A stretch of DNA of 64,000 nt from Opisthorchis felineus (Eukaryota; Platyhelminthes; Trematoda; Opisthorchiida; Opisthorchiidae), in assembly GCA_004794785.1 (NCBI GenBank), contig SJOL01001427.1, positions 272,208 through 336,207 on the forward strand, written 5' to 3'. This document shows positions 33,214 through 47,382 of the stretch, piece after piece. Made by a program: the position numbers and the translations under genes. The notes under the pieces are model-generated. The model did no database searches and was not told the origin of the DNA. It worked only from the letters and a program-made list of their open reading frames with translations. Position 1 is the first letter of the stretch. Each line of letters starts with the position of its first letter.

Positions 33214-36200
33214 CTGTGCTGGACAAAGTGGAAGCAGTGAACGTGCAGAATTATCCTCAAGTAAACTCTCTAAGTGATTTGTGTCTGAATGTTTTCAATG
33301 TCGCCTTTCTGGTTAGCAGTGGCACTGGATCAGATGCGTACTGTACTTTGTCATTACTGAAAAAAACCACAGGCTATCAATGTAATAATAGTTAGTCATA
33401 CGAACACACCGGCTTCCAGCATGATGATCGGGACGAATGGACGCATTGTGTATTCTAGTCTATCCTGGATCCTTTACTTTCCTACGAAGGTTCACATAAG
33501 ATATGCTCACTTACATAAACAGACAAACTGTTACCATTTGTGACATTTGCTCATTAGGAATGAGCTTGAATAGGACCAATAAAACACGTGGAAAATCTCA
33601 CTAGCAGCTCACCAACAATCAAATTATTGAATTGACGGGAATGAACCTCCCGACTTACGCATTCGGTCGGTGCCCTATGGGAAGGATGGCGAACTTACCA
33701 TCAAGTCGACGCATGCTGTGTTCCCTTAGATTGTGAACTTCACCGAAAGCCAAACGTATACGACAACCTTCTGTCAATGGACTGGACCAGTGCCGCATCC
33801 TTAGGTTGTAGAACAAGTAATTTCAAAAGGCTGCACTGCTGGCAGATTGACAAAAGACAACACATCTCAGCGTAAGTAATTTACTTTCTGCTGAGAGTCG
33901 AGTATAGAAGTGCCGACCTCGCTGGCTGAGGCCGTGTGTGTAAATTCGCACGGTTTAACTTCGACAGCAACTTCATTACTCTGTGAATTCCTCTGTAGGC
34001 CCTGGATTGCATTAAACCCAAAGGAATTCTAAGCTGTTTTACTAACTGCTGATTTAACGAAATATCCAAAGATCAGATAAGATAAATGAATGGGAGAGTT
34101 TCAAAGAAAGGGTCATTTCATGCTTCTGATACGGATACCTTACTGGGACCATTTTTATACCTTCGAAATAATGGTTGTCAATATTTCTAAAGAAAAAACC
34201 TCTCGTGACTGAATACCATATGCCCTCTGTACCGAATTCCAGCTTCATCTCACAACTCTGGTTCGAACTAGCCACTAAAGAAAATATTTTCGCATCTGCT
34301 TAGAATTACATCAAAAGCGCGCGTTTCTAGCACTTAGAAGTACGAGCTGACGTGCCCGCGTAACTACATTATTTCCTTTTGTCAACCACCTCATGCTCAC
34401 ACGCAAAGGAAACCACATAGTTTGCATTTTATCTATGCATAGCTCTTTAACCAAGGGCAACGCCCTTCAGTTAGTGCTTAGGTATACTGCACGTTGGATG
34501 AACCTCGAAAAAATTCGTTTGGGCTGCCTTATCGCTAATGAGCCAGAAAAATGAATATTCTGTTGTAGAATATATGATAAACGTTACTATCTTATCACTG
34601 AGCGTTCGCCGCAAGCCCGACTGAAATGTAGATTTGTGAAGTAAATGTGATGGAGACAAAGCCCTTTTAATATGTTGAATAGCTGCCCAACTGAATTCAG
34701 AGGCAGTCTGTACACCGCATAGTCAGATGAACATGACCGCGCAATTCATTCGGGTCCCGGTTGAATCTTTCGTATGCTTATGACTGACTAACTCAACTGG
34801 TTCGAGCGCATTTCCAGCTGATTTAGTATGCCTGGGACGTACACAGCCCTCACACCAAATTCACCCGTGTTGGGATAATTTACGGACTTCTACGTCGAGT
34901 ACACACACTGGAGGCAATGAACAAGGGAAGTACTTTTTATCAAATAAAATAAATTGAGAGGATCAGACGCAGCACACATACGCAGTCGACTGGTGGTCTG
35001 AAAGCGCAACAGCCCCTCTAATAGGACGGATGCCTTACGATCACTGGATGAATGAATTCCAGATCACTAGAAACTGACTTGTGAAAATTAAGTGGGGAAC
35101 GACTTGAAACATGCTGCTCAAGTCTTTACATGTGTAATGCAAAAGGAAAAGTAACCTTATGGAGGCCGTAACAGTGTTGGTTCTGAAAGTACCAGGTAGT
35201 GGATAGTGTGCAGAACATTTGACTCTAGCGGTTGGCTCAAAAGACCCTTTTTTGAATCGACGGTTTTCATCTTCCTTTCAACATTGTTGACGCCATTTAA
35301 CCAGCTGACGGAAATGTTTTTTTTCCCGCACTCCTGAATGAGACGGATGCAAATCCATATATTGATTGTAATACCCGCGTTTTTACGTGGCTAGTGGAGA
35401 ACCGATTTTGTCATTGGAAACCTAAAGTACCCGGTAAACCAGGTGACATGGACGAAGTTAGTCACAATCAGCTTGGAAGGAAGTGATAGTTAGAATCGCC
35501 GTACCACTCGTAAACAATTTGTAGCTGACGACGACGATGATGTTCGCGTAAATTTACGACTGGTGTCAACAGGCATAACATGTGCCCGGGTTTGATGAAA
35601 GCGTCACTGTGTATTCCATTGTACCGTATTTACTTCGCTACCATCATTTTGATGGACAGATACATTTCCAGTAACAAGGATCGAATATGACTTGTGAAAA
35701 TGCAAAGCGAACCTGTTTAAATTAGGCCTAACACAAGCGATATTGCTGCCACATTGAATACGTTGGTTGGACAGCACAACCAACAGCCAAAAGACAATGA
35801 ACGGGAACCGGACTTAGAAACCGTCAGTTGAATGAAAAACCGGATGTAGTAAATTGGGATTTGTTTACTACTCATCAGGAAGAATGAACAGACTGAAGGG
35901 CAGTACATCCTCGCATCAGTTCAGGCCAGGGATGAATGTGTAATATGGCCAGTCGTGTCAATCGTGCGTGGTACAGCCTCGTCAGGTTTTCCTATATTAT
36001 CATCCGGATTTTTGTTATAGTATTGGCGCGCCCATTTTATGCGGCACGGTGATGAACGGAAACTGGGATCTTTTAGCTTCCGCCTGTTGCTTTTCTAACC
36101 CCCTGTAGGTGTTTTTGTTTTGAAGGTCTGTTTGCTCTTCATGCACTGCAATATGTGTAAAACTGGTGCCACTGTCAAGGGACCACAGGTACGAGTGTAA

Positions 36201-37344
36201 ACGGTCATTTTCACAAATTCTACTCACGTTGTGCGCAAAGACTTTCACTGGCAAGCCCAAAACAGAATGGATCGTACCTTGTGATACAGTTGAGAACGAC
36301 TTCGCCATCAGCAGCGGATAAAACAAAATGCTTAGTGAAGACCAGAGGAACAAAAACACTATGGAAAAATTTCAAATCATTCAAACGTCAGGTAAAGCGG
36401 TTCACATCTAAGTTTCCAAACAGGCTTCCTTAAAGCTTGGGCTTTTACTCTCTCCTGAACCTTCGACACTTTATACCGAATAAGAGTCATTGCTAGTTGA
36501 AATCTGCTTAAATCCGTCCGGTGACAAAATTTTGAGTGCCTACGCACAATTATAACAATTACGGAGACCACATTGACCTGCATTTCAAAAACATCTGGCT
36601 GCTGTTTGACTGAATCGACTTTGTCCTGGCATTTTCAGACATCTGCGCAATGAAAAATCGTGTTCGCATGAATTTTTCTCCTACAGAAAATGCGTGATTG
36701 TATTAAGGCAACGTATGTGAGTTTCACAAACACTTCGTCCTTCCGATCACACAAACGAACCAAGAAAAATATTGCAAACACGTGTGAAATATTTGCAGTT
36801 GAATACTGTGGATGTTTTGCTACAATATTGGCACAATTATCGATCAACTCTCAGGTTCAGGTACACGATTACCTGCTTCGTCGTGGCCATAATAACCCAA
36901 GGCAGGCTACTGCTGCTCACCTCTGGAGCCCACAGCGACGTCCCAATTCATCCGTCACTCAGTTTGCAATCCCCTTAGGTGAAGTCATTTTCAAGGGGGG
37001 TAGTAGAACCCTTTTTCTCATCATAATTTTTCACAAAGGTTTAATTTAACATGCTTTCAAATTTATTGTACCTTACGATGGTTGTTGCTGTGTGGCAGAA
37101 ACAAGTTTGCATTGTCGCGCGAGCCTTTTTAACAGATTCACCTGCAGCCTGTTGTGGCAAACAATAAAGTATGGCATTCCTCCCCAGCATGCTCCGGTCC
37201 TGGATGGACCACGACTTTGGTCCAGTCCTGCGAGATTTAGCCCGTGCTTGACACTTTGGTGGGACTACTTACAGGTCACCCTACATAGTTCTTCCAATCA
37301 AGACCAGGGCAAAAAGTTTGTGATTTCGTTCTGAAATTAAAGAC
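33214..37344. other. no recognisable gene
   Basis: Only short frames (at most 119 codons at 36690-37049) without domains. No repeat family or RNA gene was recognised. Confidence 0.4.
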
Positions 37345-37795
37345 AACCTACACTGAAAGGCGAAGGAGCATTGTACAATATTTTTATCCTAATTAGGAAT
37401 CATCAGTAGTGCCCATCTCACGAAACTCCAGTATGGAGTTTCGAAATTGCATCCCCTTGGCTAGTAGTTTGGTCACATAGCCATTAAGCTACGAGCGGCT
37501 GATCAGCAGTGTGACTGGCACCACTCATCCTTCACTCACGGAAACCACATCACATGGGTTCCCGAGGAATGAATGATGTTGTATGCTGTCTGCGAATTAA
37601 TCACAATGCTGATCAGCCACTCGTGGCCTAAAAGTCAAGTGTTTAAACCATAAGCCGTGAAGTCACGGGGTCAAGACTCTCTGGAGCTTTGGGAGATGTG
37701 CACTGTTATTGTTTCCCAATAAGACTGAATCAGCTTTATAATTCTCGGCTTTACAGCATAGTGTGGCTTCAGTTGCGGGACGAAATCCCGAAGTC
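37345..37795. repeat. fold-back element P1 with two tRNA-like arms
   Basis: Two arms of about 170-180 bp face each other around a 100-bp spacer. The right arm (37608-37795) reads CTGATCAGCCACTCGTGGCC, a tRNA-like stretch, TCTCTGGAGCTTTGGGAGATGTGCACTG, then CCCAATAAGACTGAATCAGC and CTCGGCTTTACAGCATAG. The left arm (37345-37508) is its diverged reverse complement: read backwards it gives CTGATCAGCCGCTCGTAGC, ACTGGAGTTTCGTGAGATGG, CTAATTAGGATAAA and CTTCGCCTTTCAGTGTAG. The arms agree at roughly 60-65%, so the element is old. P2 and P3 share the outer arm sequence. Confidence 0.7.
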
Positions 37796-38574
37796 GTCGT
37801 ATCTCTTCAAACTACCAACCAAAAACATTGTGTTCTGCGCTTCCTGTTCACATTTAAAGTACCTGTCTGTCTAACTGCATGACAAGCAGTTTTTTCCCAA
37901 GGTAATCCTAGGCCTGAGAAAATTACGATGGAAACCTTTTGAGCATCTTGTGAAAAGACAACTAATAATTATATCATCGATGCCGGTCGCGAACGTTATT
38001 ACGGAGACTATTGGACCAACCAGCGTGTCTTTTGGGGAGTAGTTTCTTTTTTGGGACAGAACTGCATCTGAGGAAAAATTTGTTAAATAAAGCAATATTT
38101 CTCCAGACGACGCACTAACAGTAACTAAGCGGAAATTTTGTTGGAGTGTAACTGTTTGAGTGGGCCGCTCTAGAGAATCATCCATCAAACAGGCGTTTTT
38201 GTTTGGCCCCTTGGAGATTTTCCCAACTGTGAAATACGTTTCCAAAAAGACCGTCTGTTAGCGGAAACCACTCCAAGTCAGACCATTCAGTTACTCCTTT
38301 GAGAGGGGCATCTCTTTTCTGGGGGTTCATTTCACAGGTGCAAGAGGTTGGTCTTTTGAAAAATCAGTGCTCAATGAAGAAAAGAGTTATGAAGTTCACA
38401 TGTTCCTATGGAACTGATTGCTCCGACAATTTGAGGCTGTCATTACGGAGTCCAAAGGCAATTAAGCCGTTAAATGCAAATTCATGCTCACAGTCTTTGA
38501 TGACTGGCAGTAACGTAAGCCAAAGTAACGTTTGAACTTGTTACAGCATGTTACAAATTGTTGGTAGTGTTAGA

Positions 38575-38815
38575 GGATTTGGGAATTTTTGTGGAGCTTT
38601 CTTCCTGTCAGTGAAGCCAATCTATGCTGAAAAACCGAGTAGCACTGTACAGCTGTTTCGTCCTTATTAGGAATCTCACGTGGACCCAGTGACTGAAGGA
38701 TGAGCGACGCTATATCCTGTCTAAGTGCGAGTGGTCAAACGGTTAAGTGTTCAAACTACTAGCCAGGAGGTTGCGGTTTCGGAACTCTCCGGAGTTAATT
38801 CATGGCTGTCGATGG
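38575..38815 (+). repeat. fold-back family element P2, partly deleted
   Basis: The left arm (38601-38675, CTTCCTGTCAGTGAAGCCAATCTATGCTGA and TCCTTATTAGGAATC) is the reverse complement of the P3 right arm. It is followed by spacer GTGACTGAAGGATGAG, also present reversed in P1, and a + strand tRNA-like part at 38725-38800 (CGAGTGGTCAAACGGTTAAG and GGAACTCTCCGGAGTT). The left tRNA-like arm is missing and the right arm is poorly preserved. Confidence 0.65.
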
Positions 38816-39723
38816 CCAGCTGTTTTTGCTTACCAGTAAGACATGAAAATGGTTCTCAGATATCAGCTGTAAGAGGTCAGTAAAGAAAGTCACAAAAGTG
38901 GTTTGCGCTTTTAGGGCCTCAAAAATTTAACAGTGATCTCAAGCTAGCCAGTCGGATGTTGAAAAGAACACAATTTACATAAGTGCCTTATTGACCACGC
39001 ATTGTACAGCATTGCATTCCTTAAGACAACCGTTTTGTTACGCTCTGCGGCAAAGTGCCTCAATGGTACACTTATCTGTACTTCTGATCACATAGAACTT
39101 ATTACTGGCTTCCACATAGAGGCTTTGCCCCTGCTAGCAAAGCAGACAATAGGACTAATTAGTCTGCCTTTTTGTGAGATGAATTGATTGCCCTCGAAAG
39201 CTACCGTGTTTGGACAGTTGACAGCCGAAAAATCAATAAAAACATGGAAGACGGTTTGTTCTACCGGTGGCGGATACCTGTGAGATCAAACTGTTTCCTT
39301 CATAACCAACGGCTTTTTAGGAAACAAGACCGTTTTCTTATGTGAAAAAAGTTCTAGCCTCTATGGAAGTCGACAAATGCGCCTGTCCTCCTGGCTTCGT
39401 GGAAAATCCTATCGATGCATTCACGTGGTATGACCATAAAAGCATGTTCCGGTTTTGAAGACGCCTGTCTGTCTGCATGACTGCATCGAACGATAGTTAG
39501 GCGGTATACCGACATATTTGGCTAATACGACATAAGGACTGTAGGAAACCAGCACTTTAGGTCTATCCAATCAGCTACTACGAAAAACTAATAATAGAAT
39601 AGTGGACAGAGCCAGACTTGATGTATACCAAAATGATCGATTTTCCTCACTAATGTCACCAGGATTCTGTTTCATCGCAGGTCGAGTATGAACTGTAAGT
39701 ATATTAGTGTAAGTATATTAGTG

Positions 39724-39805
39724 TGATGTGGGGCTGTAGTTCAGTCGTTAAAGCACCCAGTTGGCAGGTTACATATTCGGTTTAACCCTCGGACGCTTGT
39801 ATTCT
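39724..39805 (+). repeat. degenerate tRNA-like sequence, possibly a SINE head
   Basis: GGGGCTGTAGTTCAGTCGTTAAAGC resembles a tRNA 5' half with A box, and GGTTTAACCC looks like a B box with the CpG positions decayed. The intervening spacing fits a tRNA. It does not match the two other tRNA-like families here closely. A functional tRNA is unlikely because the T-loop consensus is lost. Confidence 0.4.
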
Positions 39806-42800
39806 CGTTCACACCGTAGAAACTCGGGGTTTTGGCAGCAAACTAACGGTGCTTGTCAGGAATAAGTTCCGTCAGTGTTTATTCAGGTTAGTTAAACAGA
39901 GGTTAATCCGGTGACTCATGACTTTGACTTGAGTCACGCTGGATAGCGCGGCTCCCTTTAGCTTACATCCAAACCTTGTAAGCTGAGTGACTTATCGTAT
40001 GATCAAAGTAGCATTTGTTTCACAGAATTAATTTAACCCGACAAATTATTTAATTTAGCTGGCTGCTTGAGATGATTTCGTCTGAAAATTGAAACCATCT
40101 TAGGGATGGATGCGTCCATCCGAACCTGCTAACGGCATGTTCTGACTGAAAAGAAAACCGGGTTAAACGACACCGCAAGCAAGCGTTTTTCAGTCAAGAC
40201 CGGAATGTAACATTTTGCATCTCTCAGACCAATGCTTTTGTGTTTTTTAAAGGCCGTAATGACCGTCCAATGAAAACAAAGACTTGAACCCCCTCATCTA
40301 TCTGCTCCAGCTTCAGTGCAGAGTTGATAAATCAGAGCAAGCGATTTTCACAAGCGGTAATGAATAACTTTGCATTTACTTACTAAATGATCAGTGTTCG
40401 ACTAAGGAGTTCTTCTTGCTAGCAGTGTCCCGCTAACGAAGTATGCCTGCTTTGGCATTGTGAAGATGATATCAAAGGTATTCAGGGATTTATGAATTTG
40501 ATTCTTGTTGTATCTACTGCTGTCCCCGCTCCAGAGCCTTAGAGTCAGAAAAAAAGACTCCAACGAAAAACACAACAGCTTTATTGCAAACAAGTGGATG
40601 CAAAAGTTACAAGGGGCTTCGCGCTATTTAAAGTGCACTTTTGACATTGATCCAAGCTACCTGATTGGCGGTTAGTGAGCACCCAAAATCATCGAACGTA
40701 CTTATGTGGCGCGTCTGAACACTCATCGGCCTGTGCTGAATTGATTGATTGATTGACTAGCATGGACGCTTGCCAGCTTCCCTATTGAGATATTGGTGGA
40801 ATTTGAGGGTCTCAGTAGGTTTCGGGCATTCGGGGATTATTTTCAGGAATACAACCGTCCTGACAATTCCTCTACTAATTCATTTGGAAGATTTAGGCCG
40901 GAGAATGCACCATACCAGTGAAGGGATGTTTTTTATGAAGAGCTTTTGATTGTTTGTAAGTTGAATCTTTATTGGAACATGATTCCAAAGTACCAAAAAG
41001 GCGCATCTCTTAGGTTTTTTTGCACGAGTGACAGCACTCTAGTGCACTTTCCAATCTCCAAAGGAGCTTGTATCCTCTCATAATCGTTATCCCGTTGAAG
41101 GTTCTCCTTGGGTGGCTGGTATGAAACAGAGGACATTTCAATCGTTCCTTGATGATTATTTTTCAACTCAAACTATTGAGCACCTTTCTTCGGCTTTGTT
41201 TTACTAAAGAAATTCAGTCTTCATGCCTGGTATCTTCAGATTGTTTTGGTTGGTTGGACTAGTCTGACAGTTGTATTTTTTATACGTATTTTGCGTATTT
41301 TATACCCATAACAGGTTTTCGATAGATGCCAAAGACCTAAGAATGGTCGATGCCAACTCTTGACATACAGCGTCGTTTCAGCTAGCCGACCTATCATTCA
41401 GATAATTATAAAACTCATACATCTGACTGTTGAGATTAGACCTACTTGACACACATTTTAAAACAGGAGAGTAATATCTTACGGCGTAATTTGCGCGAAG
41501 TAATAAGAAACCTTACCGCTTCCGGCCTTCCTCCGGCTTGATGCAACCTGGGTCAGGAGGGGAAGACCTAAACGGGCACAAAACGCACTCCTACTGACCG
41601 CCAACAGGAATCCCGTAAGTCATTCTTGTAGCTTAGAATGTATTTTGCCAGAGGACCGACAACAGCCAATTGGTGTGTGGTTTGGACAAATTTTGCTTCT
41701 AGCGGTGTACACGCTTACATAAGTAAAATTCGTTAACTACTGTGCCCATCTAAAGCGCCGTTTCTTTCAATCCTGTTGTATTTCACAGACCCCTTTAAGT
41801 ATAGGTATAGTTTAACTAATTTCATCCTCAGAAAGATGCACGTGATTACACAAATATACAAGTGCGCAGCTAGCCTAAAACGCTCTTCGACACGGTTGAT
41901 TCGTTATTCCAGATATTTCACTGGCCTGAATAATACCACCGTACCTAACCGTCCGTCTCCGCTTGCCCTATGGGGAACCCATAGCTCAGTATAGTTCGCT
42001 ACTTTCATTCGGAAAAGCAGGACTAATAACGGCTAATATAGTACATGACGAATCGTCTGTTTCTCAGGTCTTCCTTCCAAAGCTGCAGGGTAGGAAACCT
42101 GAGACATCAGTGGACGCACAGCGGGATCACAACAAGCGCTTCGATAGGAGACTCCAAGATTTTAAGTGGTGTAAATGTTACCCGCAATATGCCTTTTACC
42201 TTCCAACATCGCTATGACGCAAAAGACAACCCTTCAACAAAGAGCACCTTCTAACAGCGGATTGTTTTATTTTGATTAGCAAAGTGGAGTTGAGCTTTAT
42301 TTCTCCTCAGAGGAGTGTGGAGGATATAAAGACATACCAGTTAAAAGGCAGGAAGTGATTCAGGCCAGAACACAGCCAAGTTCCGGTAGCTATCCTCAGA
42401 TGTAATTTATGTGATGGAAACCCAGCTTACATTTCCCCCCTAATTTTCTACTCTAGCGCTCACTTCAAGATTTTTTTTAACTTTTAATCGGATATTCCAC
42501 TTTTGTGCTAACCTTGAACTTCATGAATTGTATGTACTTGGTTTCTTTCAGGGCATGTTCACTATAACATACTCAACCCAAACTTCACTGTTTGATACAT
42601 GGATTGCTATTACTGCAAAATGCACTGTAAAGTCTTTTTTTACATGGCAATGCATCGATTCCCCCTTAGCGTGAAATCCATATTCCAGAAAATGACTCTC
42701 TTGGGCCACATGTTCTCTATCCATTAATTTATCTTCAGGGGAAGTTCCAAAGAATCGCTGAGTTATACTCAGCAGCGAGCGTTGACCTAGTTTTACGGGA

Positions 42801-45800
42801 TCGAGCCACTTCAGTCTAACTTCATAGGAAGTGTCAATCAGAACGGATTGCACTGTTGATATCTTCTTCCCCAGAAAACATGCAGTAGAAGTACGGGGAA
42901 GTATGGATGCCAGTACCGACTAAACAATTAAAGCTTCAGAACTTATCCATTTTGCTGAGCTTTGGTCAAACAATTAAACGTAAACGTTGGAACTGGATGG
43001 TACTGAAGGCCACTGCGTTATCGCTAGTTTGGTTGAATCAGGCCAGTTCATGTAGCGTCTTCTTTGGTTTGGTTGTTGTCTTTGCTGAGTATATAACAGC
43101 ATATACGCATACGCAATCATGGTAGATTTTACAGTCGCTCACCAGAAACATTTCAGACGTGTCGCCGAAACATTATTTTCACACTGTAAACTTGGAACTA
43201 GACACAACAGCCGGGCACGTCAAGATCATCACTTTATATCCTACTCTTTGTTAGCTGACCAACACAGAAACCCATAGATAGTGCGGCACCGTGGTCTACA
43301 TTTATCTGCGAACATTTTTCACTGCAACTCCAATGTACTATCTTTCCTAGCTATCCTGCATCCAGCTTTAAAACTTCCGTTCCTAGGGCATTCACGTTTC
43401 AGTGTTTTTTCGTCTGAAGATACGACGTCGCAGTAGATTAAGATATACGGAATATTTGGCGCATCAGCTAATAATCCAGTAACGGGACATACAGATACGT
43501 GTTTGAGTGAGGGTGGTGCTTGGTCATACAATAAACAAACTAACATGAACCGTTGTATTTTTACGTAAAATGTTTACAAGCCTTGACTCTGCGAGCGCAC
43601 AACTGTAGTTACTCTTCGTCCTCGTGAACGTGTGTTCACTAATTAGCATGAAAACCAGACACACCATCAGACACTGGATATTATGCTTGCTACCATAATA
43701 TATCATACGCGGTAATTTTGCACTCCACACGACCCTCCTGATTCAACTACTTGACGGTGGCAAAAGGGGCTCCTTCGAATGCTAGCAGAGAAAAGTATCT
43801 TGAGTAGCACCAGCCTATAGAGTTTGTCTTTTTCTGTAGAATTGCAAGGGACGACAACAACCGTCATCGTCTCACGTAAACCCTCCCGAAAGACCATAAC
43901 TTGCCGCCTCATCACCTAGTCAGCATGCTTACAATCCGCCAGTAGACAGAAAAAGTGACAAACAGATATTGCAAGATTCCGGGACGAAACTCGATATAAA
44001 CGATAATACAAGTGGCTCAATTCATCTCACCTTCTCCTGAGGAATGTTATATCGGAATTTTAATACCACATTGCTTGGAAGAATTTGTTACAGTCTGAGA
44101 ATGTAGCCAAATCAAGTACTTTAATCGATTTCAGTAAAACAATTTGGTATATTGTGTTGTCCCTGGTATTAAATACTGGGTTCGTTTCTCAGATTCCGAC
44201 TAGATGGCTGGCTGTTAAAACAAAATTTTTATAGCTTCATCTTTGGTCTCCAATGTTCATTTCAAAAAATAGTCGACGCCTAGTCAACGAGGTAAGACTC
44301 TGATAAATGCCCATTGTTGTAACTACACAGGGTGCGCCGAGGACCAATTGTCGAAGATATGTAAGCTACGAGGTATTAATAACGAGTTAAATAGGTGCTG
44401 CGTGCAACTAACCATCTATCAACTTTGGCTGAGAAGGTTGTCTGGAAAGGTCGGATGTAACAAAAGTGCCATTGCGTGCACTGTCTGTGTAGTGCGCGAA
44501 ACCTCACTAACGTCGGTCTTCACGATTCATGTTCAACCTCTCACGTTTTCACCGAACTTCACCAAGTGAGTTTGAGAACATTTTTGATTCAGTGTCTATA
44601 GAACAGCTCAACTGACTATGTACAAAACGCTATTCAGGCCACGTTTTTGATCCAACCGATAACAGCTTCTGAGCTTTGCTGGAAGTGTGCCACTTCTGGT
44701 TAGGAAGAGGGATGGATTAAGGTTGCAACCGCAGTATTCTGGATTGGCAGTGGCGTTTACTGATAAGATTTGATTACAGTACGATAAAAACTGCAGATGT
44801 GACACTAATTACACGGTAGGTGAAAATTCCTTGACAGGCTACTACCGGCTTCGCCAACGTTGGTTTTCTCGTTTAGGTTTAGTTCCCTATAACTCTAGAA
44901 CATTTTGCGTTCCTCCTTAAATAGTATAAGTGATGGTTTCGACTGAGATTCGAATGACTCTCTCTTTGATGCCAACCTAGTCCGCAAACGAGCGTTCATC
45001 TGCACAAACAGTTTGTGTAAGCAAATGAAATGGCAGTACGTGAGTCATCTCGTTATCGATGTTAAATATGGACGGGGATGTCGCAAACGGTAACGAACCT
45101 GCCGCCGAATTTAACTAGTTTACTGGCCAATCCCTCTGACCAGGATTCAAGGAAAACCACGGATTACCTAGGTATGTATTGAAAAATAAATCCAAAGTTT
45201 CTGTTAACCGCACACCAGATGACAAGCACCAAGAAAATGAAATATTGCCATAATTCGCATTTACAGTTTACAAGGCAAGTGTTTTGAGGTCCACCACACT
45301 TGAAACATAGGGAAGAATAAAAGACCGCCCGGTGTGTACCAGTTGAATACAGCATATGATCAATATAGAGTTAAACATTAGAACAGCGCTACAAAGGGAA
45401 GGGCATAATCAAAAGATATTGACATGAAAGAGTGAAGATAACGAATCCTTATTGATTTTGGAACCTGAAACCAGCGACTTCGTAAAGGGTAAGAAAGAAG
45501 AAAGAAGAAAGAAGAAAGAATAAGGGATATAACTATGCCGAAAGCTGAGTAATAGAGGCTTCGTTGTAACTGACTCTATTGGCGCTTCGCGCCCCTACAT
45601 TATGCAAGTTAAATTTCTCGGAGTCCTGCAAATTTTTATTTGGTCACAGAAGTATTGTTGACTTTTTTGATCAACTAAATAATCTGCGTTGAAGGCCAGC
45701 CATCAGTTGCGTTGACACCGATAATAATACTGACACTTCGGAACTATTTTTAATCTAAATTTATCCCAACCTTGCATTCGTGCAGGCCATTCTTCCAAAA

Positions 45801-46490
45801 TGCGATTCAAGCGTATGAGAAAACCGAAACCGGTGCAACTCATCCATTTGTGTGAGAAGCTCCCATTAAAGAGCTTTGTTTCAAGTTAATATCTGTTTTT
45901 TATTGGTAAGTTTAGTGTGAATAATAACCGTCGCCTTCATTATACTGCCAACCTTGATTCAGTCCTTTGTTGGGAAACCGAAAAATCACGTCTTAACACG
46001 AATAAATTTACTTGACCAGATAGTCTATTGATGAGATCTATTTGGATCTGGTACCGAAATTACGGTGCTCACGAGGACTATAGGCAATTTTCGATCTGGT
46101 CAACAAGGCTGATTGATAATTTTATTTCGTATAGCACACAAATTTGCTGCCACCCACATTTCTATGACTTGGTTTTTACTACGGTGGTGCTTCCAGATGG
46201 CAGCGGAATATCTAATCCAAGTTTTTCAGTCGATGCTGAAATAACTCTGCTCAGAACATGGTCTGTGAAAACGGATGATGAACTGCCAGTAACCGAAAAG
46301 CGATTTCCCCCTACAAGTCCAGCGCCTTATTCACTAAGTACTTAAAATCTACAAAGAATCTGGACTTGCTTCAATCTGGGTAGCGAGCGTCAAACAGGGC
46401 TGGATCAGACACTGTTGTTGGATGTTTCTCTTAATCTGAACTGATAGTGATATAAAAGCAGTCTTCTTCATTGATTTTATAAGAGGGTAA
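39806..46490. other. no recognisable gene
   Basis: 6.7 kb without a domain, exon pair or shared repeat that I can support. Longest frames are 101-105 codons (42548-42853 minus, 46028-46345 plus). A 7-bp tandem repeat lies at 45491-45520. Confidence 0.4.
45491..45520. repeat. 7-bp microsatellite
   Basis: Four copies of AAGAAAG plus a partial unit. Confidence 0.85.
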
Positions 46491-46765
46491 AACATGGGTT
46501 ACCTGGAGTTCCTAGGAGTTACGGTCCTAATAACCCTCTCCCGTGGTTCAACGGATCGACCGGCACAACTGCCGAACGACACTGACCTGCTAATCACGCA
46601 AAAGACAAACAGTTTATGGCGATGAACGAAGGTCGCCCGGGAAAATAGTAGACGAACGGCCAACTTGGTGGTGGTTAAGTAGTTAGGTAAATAAATAAAT
46701 AACCAAACAAATAAGCGAACAAACAAACGAATAACTTAGTTGGCGCCCTGAACCTCCGCCTCGCG
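46490..46765 (+). repeat. possible LTR end with tRNA-Lys-like primer site
   Basis: TTGGCGCCCTGAAC at 46739-46752 resembles the TGGCGCCCGAAC primer site complementary to the tRNA-Lys 3' end, with one extra base. It is preceded by about 240 bp (from GGAGTTCCTAGGAGTTACGG) that could be an LTR, ending in an A-rich AAAT/AAAC run at 46685-46735. No second copy of the putative LTR was found, so the assignment is tentative. Confidence 0.3.
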
Positions 46766-46801
46766 GTGCCGACTGGGTAGCTCGGATGCCAGTCTGGATA
46801 A

Positions 46802-47119
46802 GCTGAGTTCAGCAACTCCAGACGGAGCCAAACACTCCGTTTGGTTTCACCGTGCTGGTTACTTCCGACAACAGGCAAAACGATCCAGCTGACGCCAGTT
46901 CATTCCAGTACCGTTTTGGAGACTTTGGCAGGTGCTGCAAATATAAAAGGTGGCTTGGTAGCCCGTCGTCGAATTCAAGTCCAAGAAAGTTTTGGCACGG
47001 AATGCTTCACCCGATTCGCCTGCACTGATTGTTCCCGCCTGTTTCTGATGAAGACTGACCTGATTCAACACCATCTACAAGCGCACGCCACCCAGCATAA
47101 TGCAGATAATATTGACTGA
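46802..47119 (+). CDS. C2H2 zinc-finger fragment
   Basis: A 105-codon open frame (106 triplets with the stop) with one canonical C2H2 finger near its C terminus: CTDCSRLFLMKTDLIQHHLQAH (C-X2-C-X12-H-X4-H), at about 47021-47086. The N-terminal part has no recognisable domain. It follows directly after the possible primer site at 46739, so it may belong to a decayed retroelement; a host gene exon is the alternative. No start codon of good context and no splice sites could be settled. Confidence 0.4.
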   Translation, partial: AEFSNSRRSQTLRLVSPCWLLPTTGKTIQLTPVHSSTVLETLAGAANIKGGLVARRRIQVQESFGTECFTRFACTDCSRLFLMKTDLIQHHLQAHATQHNADNID

Positions 47120-47382
47120 GTAAAGACTTCCAGTGCCCGCTGGTCCCAAATACAGTCAAAGCCATATTGCGCCTGGCTGACAAGTTATATCCGTCTCATG
47201 ACATGCAAACCGCGTTGTTCGTGAGTGGGACAATATTTTCCTTGTACATCGGTTATCAGTAACAAAACCAGGTTGCTTGTGCTTAAGTGACAACCGAACC
47301 TGAAAAATAGTCACCTAATGGTCACAACCAGATCACCTGTCAAACTGCTCCACATTAGTCCGACTATTAATCCTATACAATA

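Noticed and set aside
46028..46345. 105-codon + strand frame
   Set aside because: Looks somewhat protein-like near its end but lacks start context, splice sites or family.
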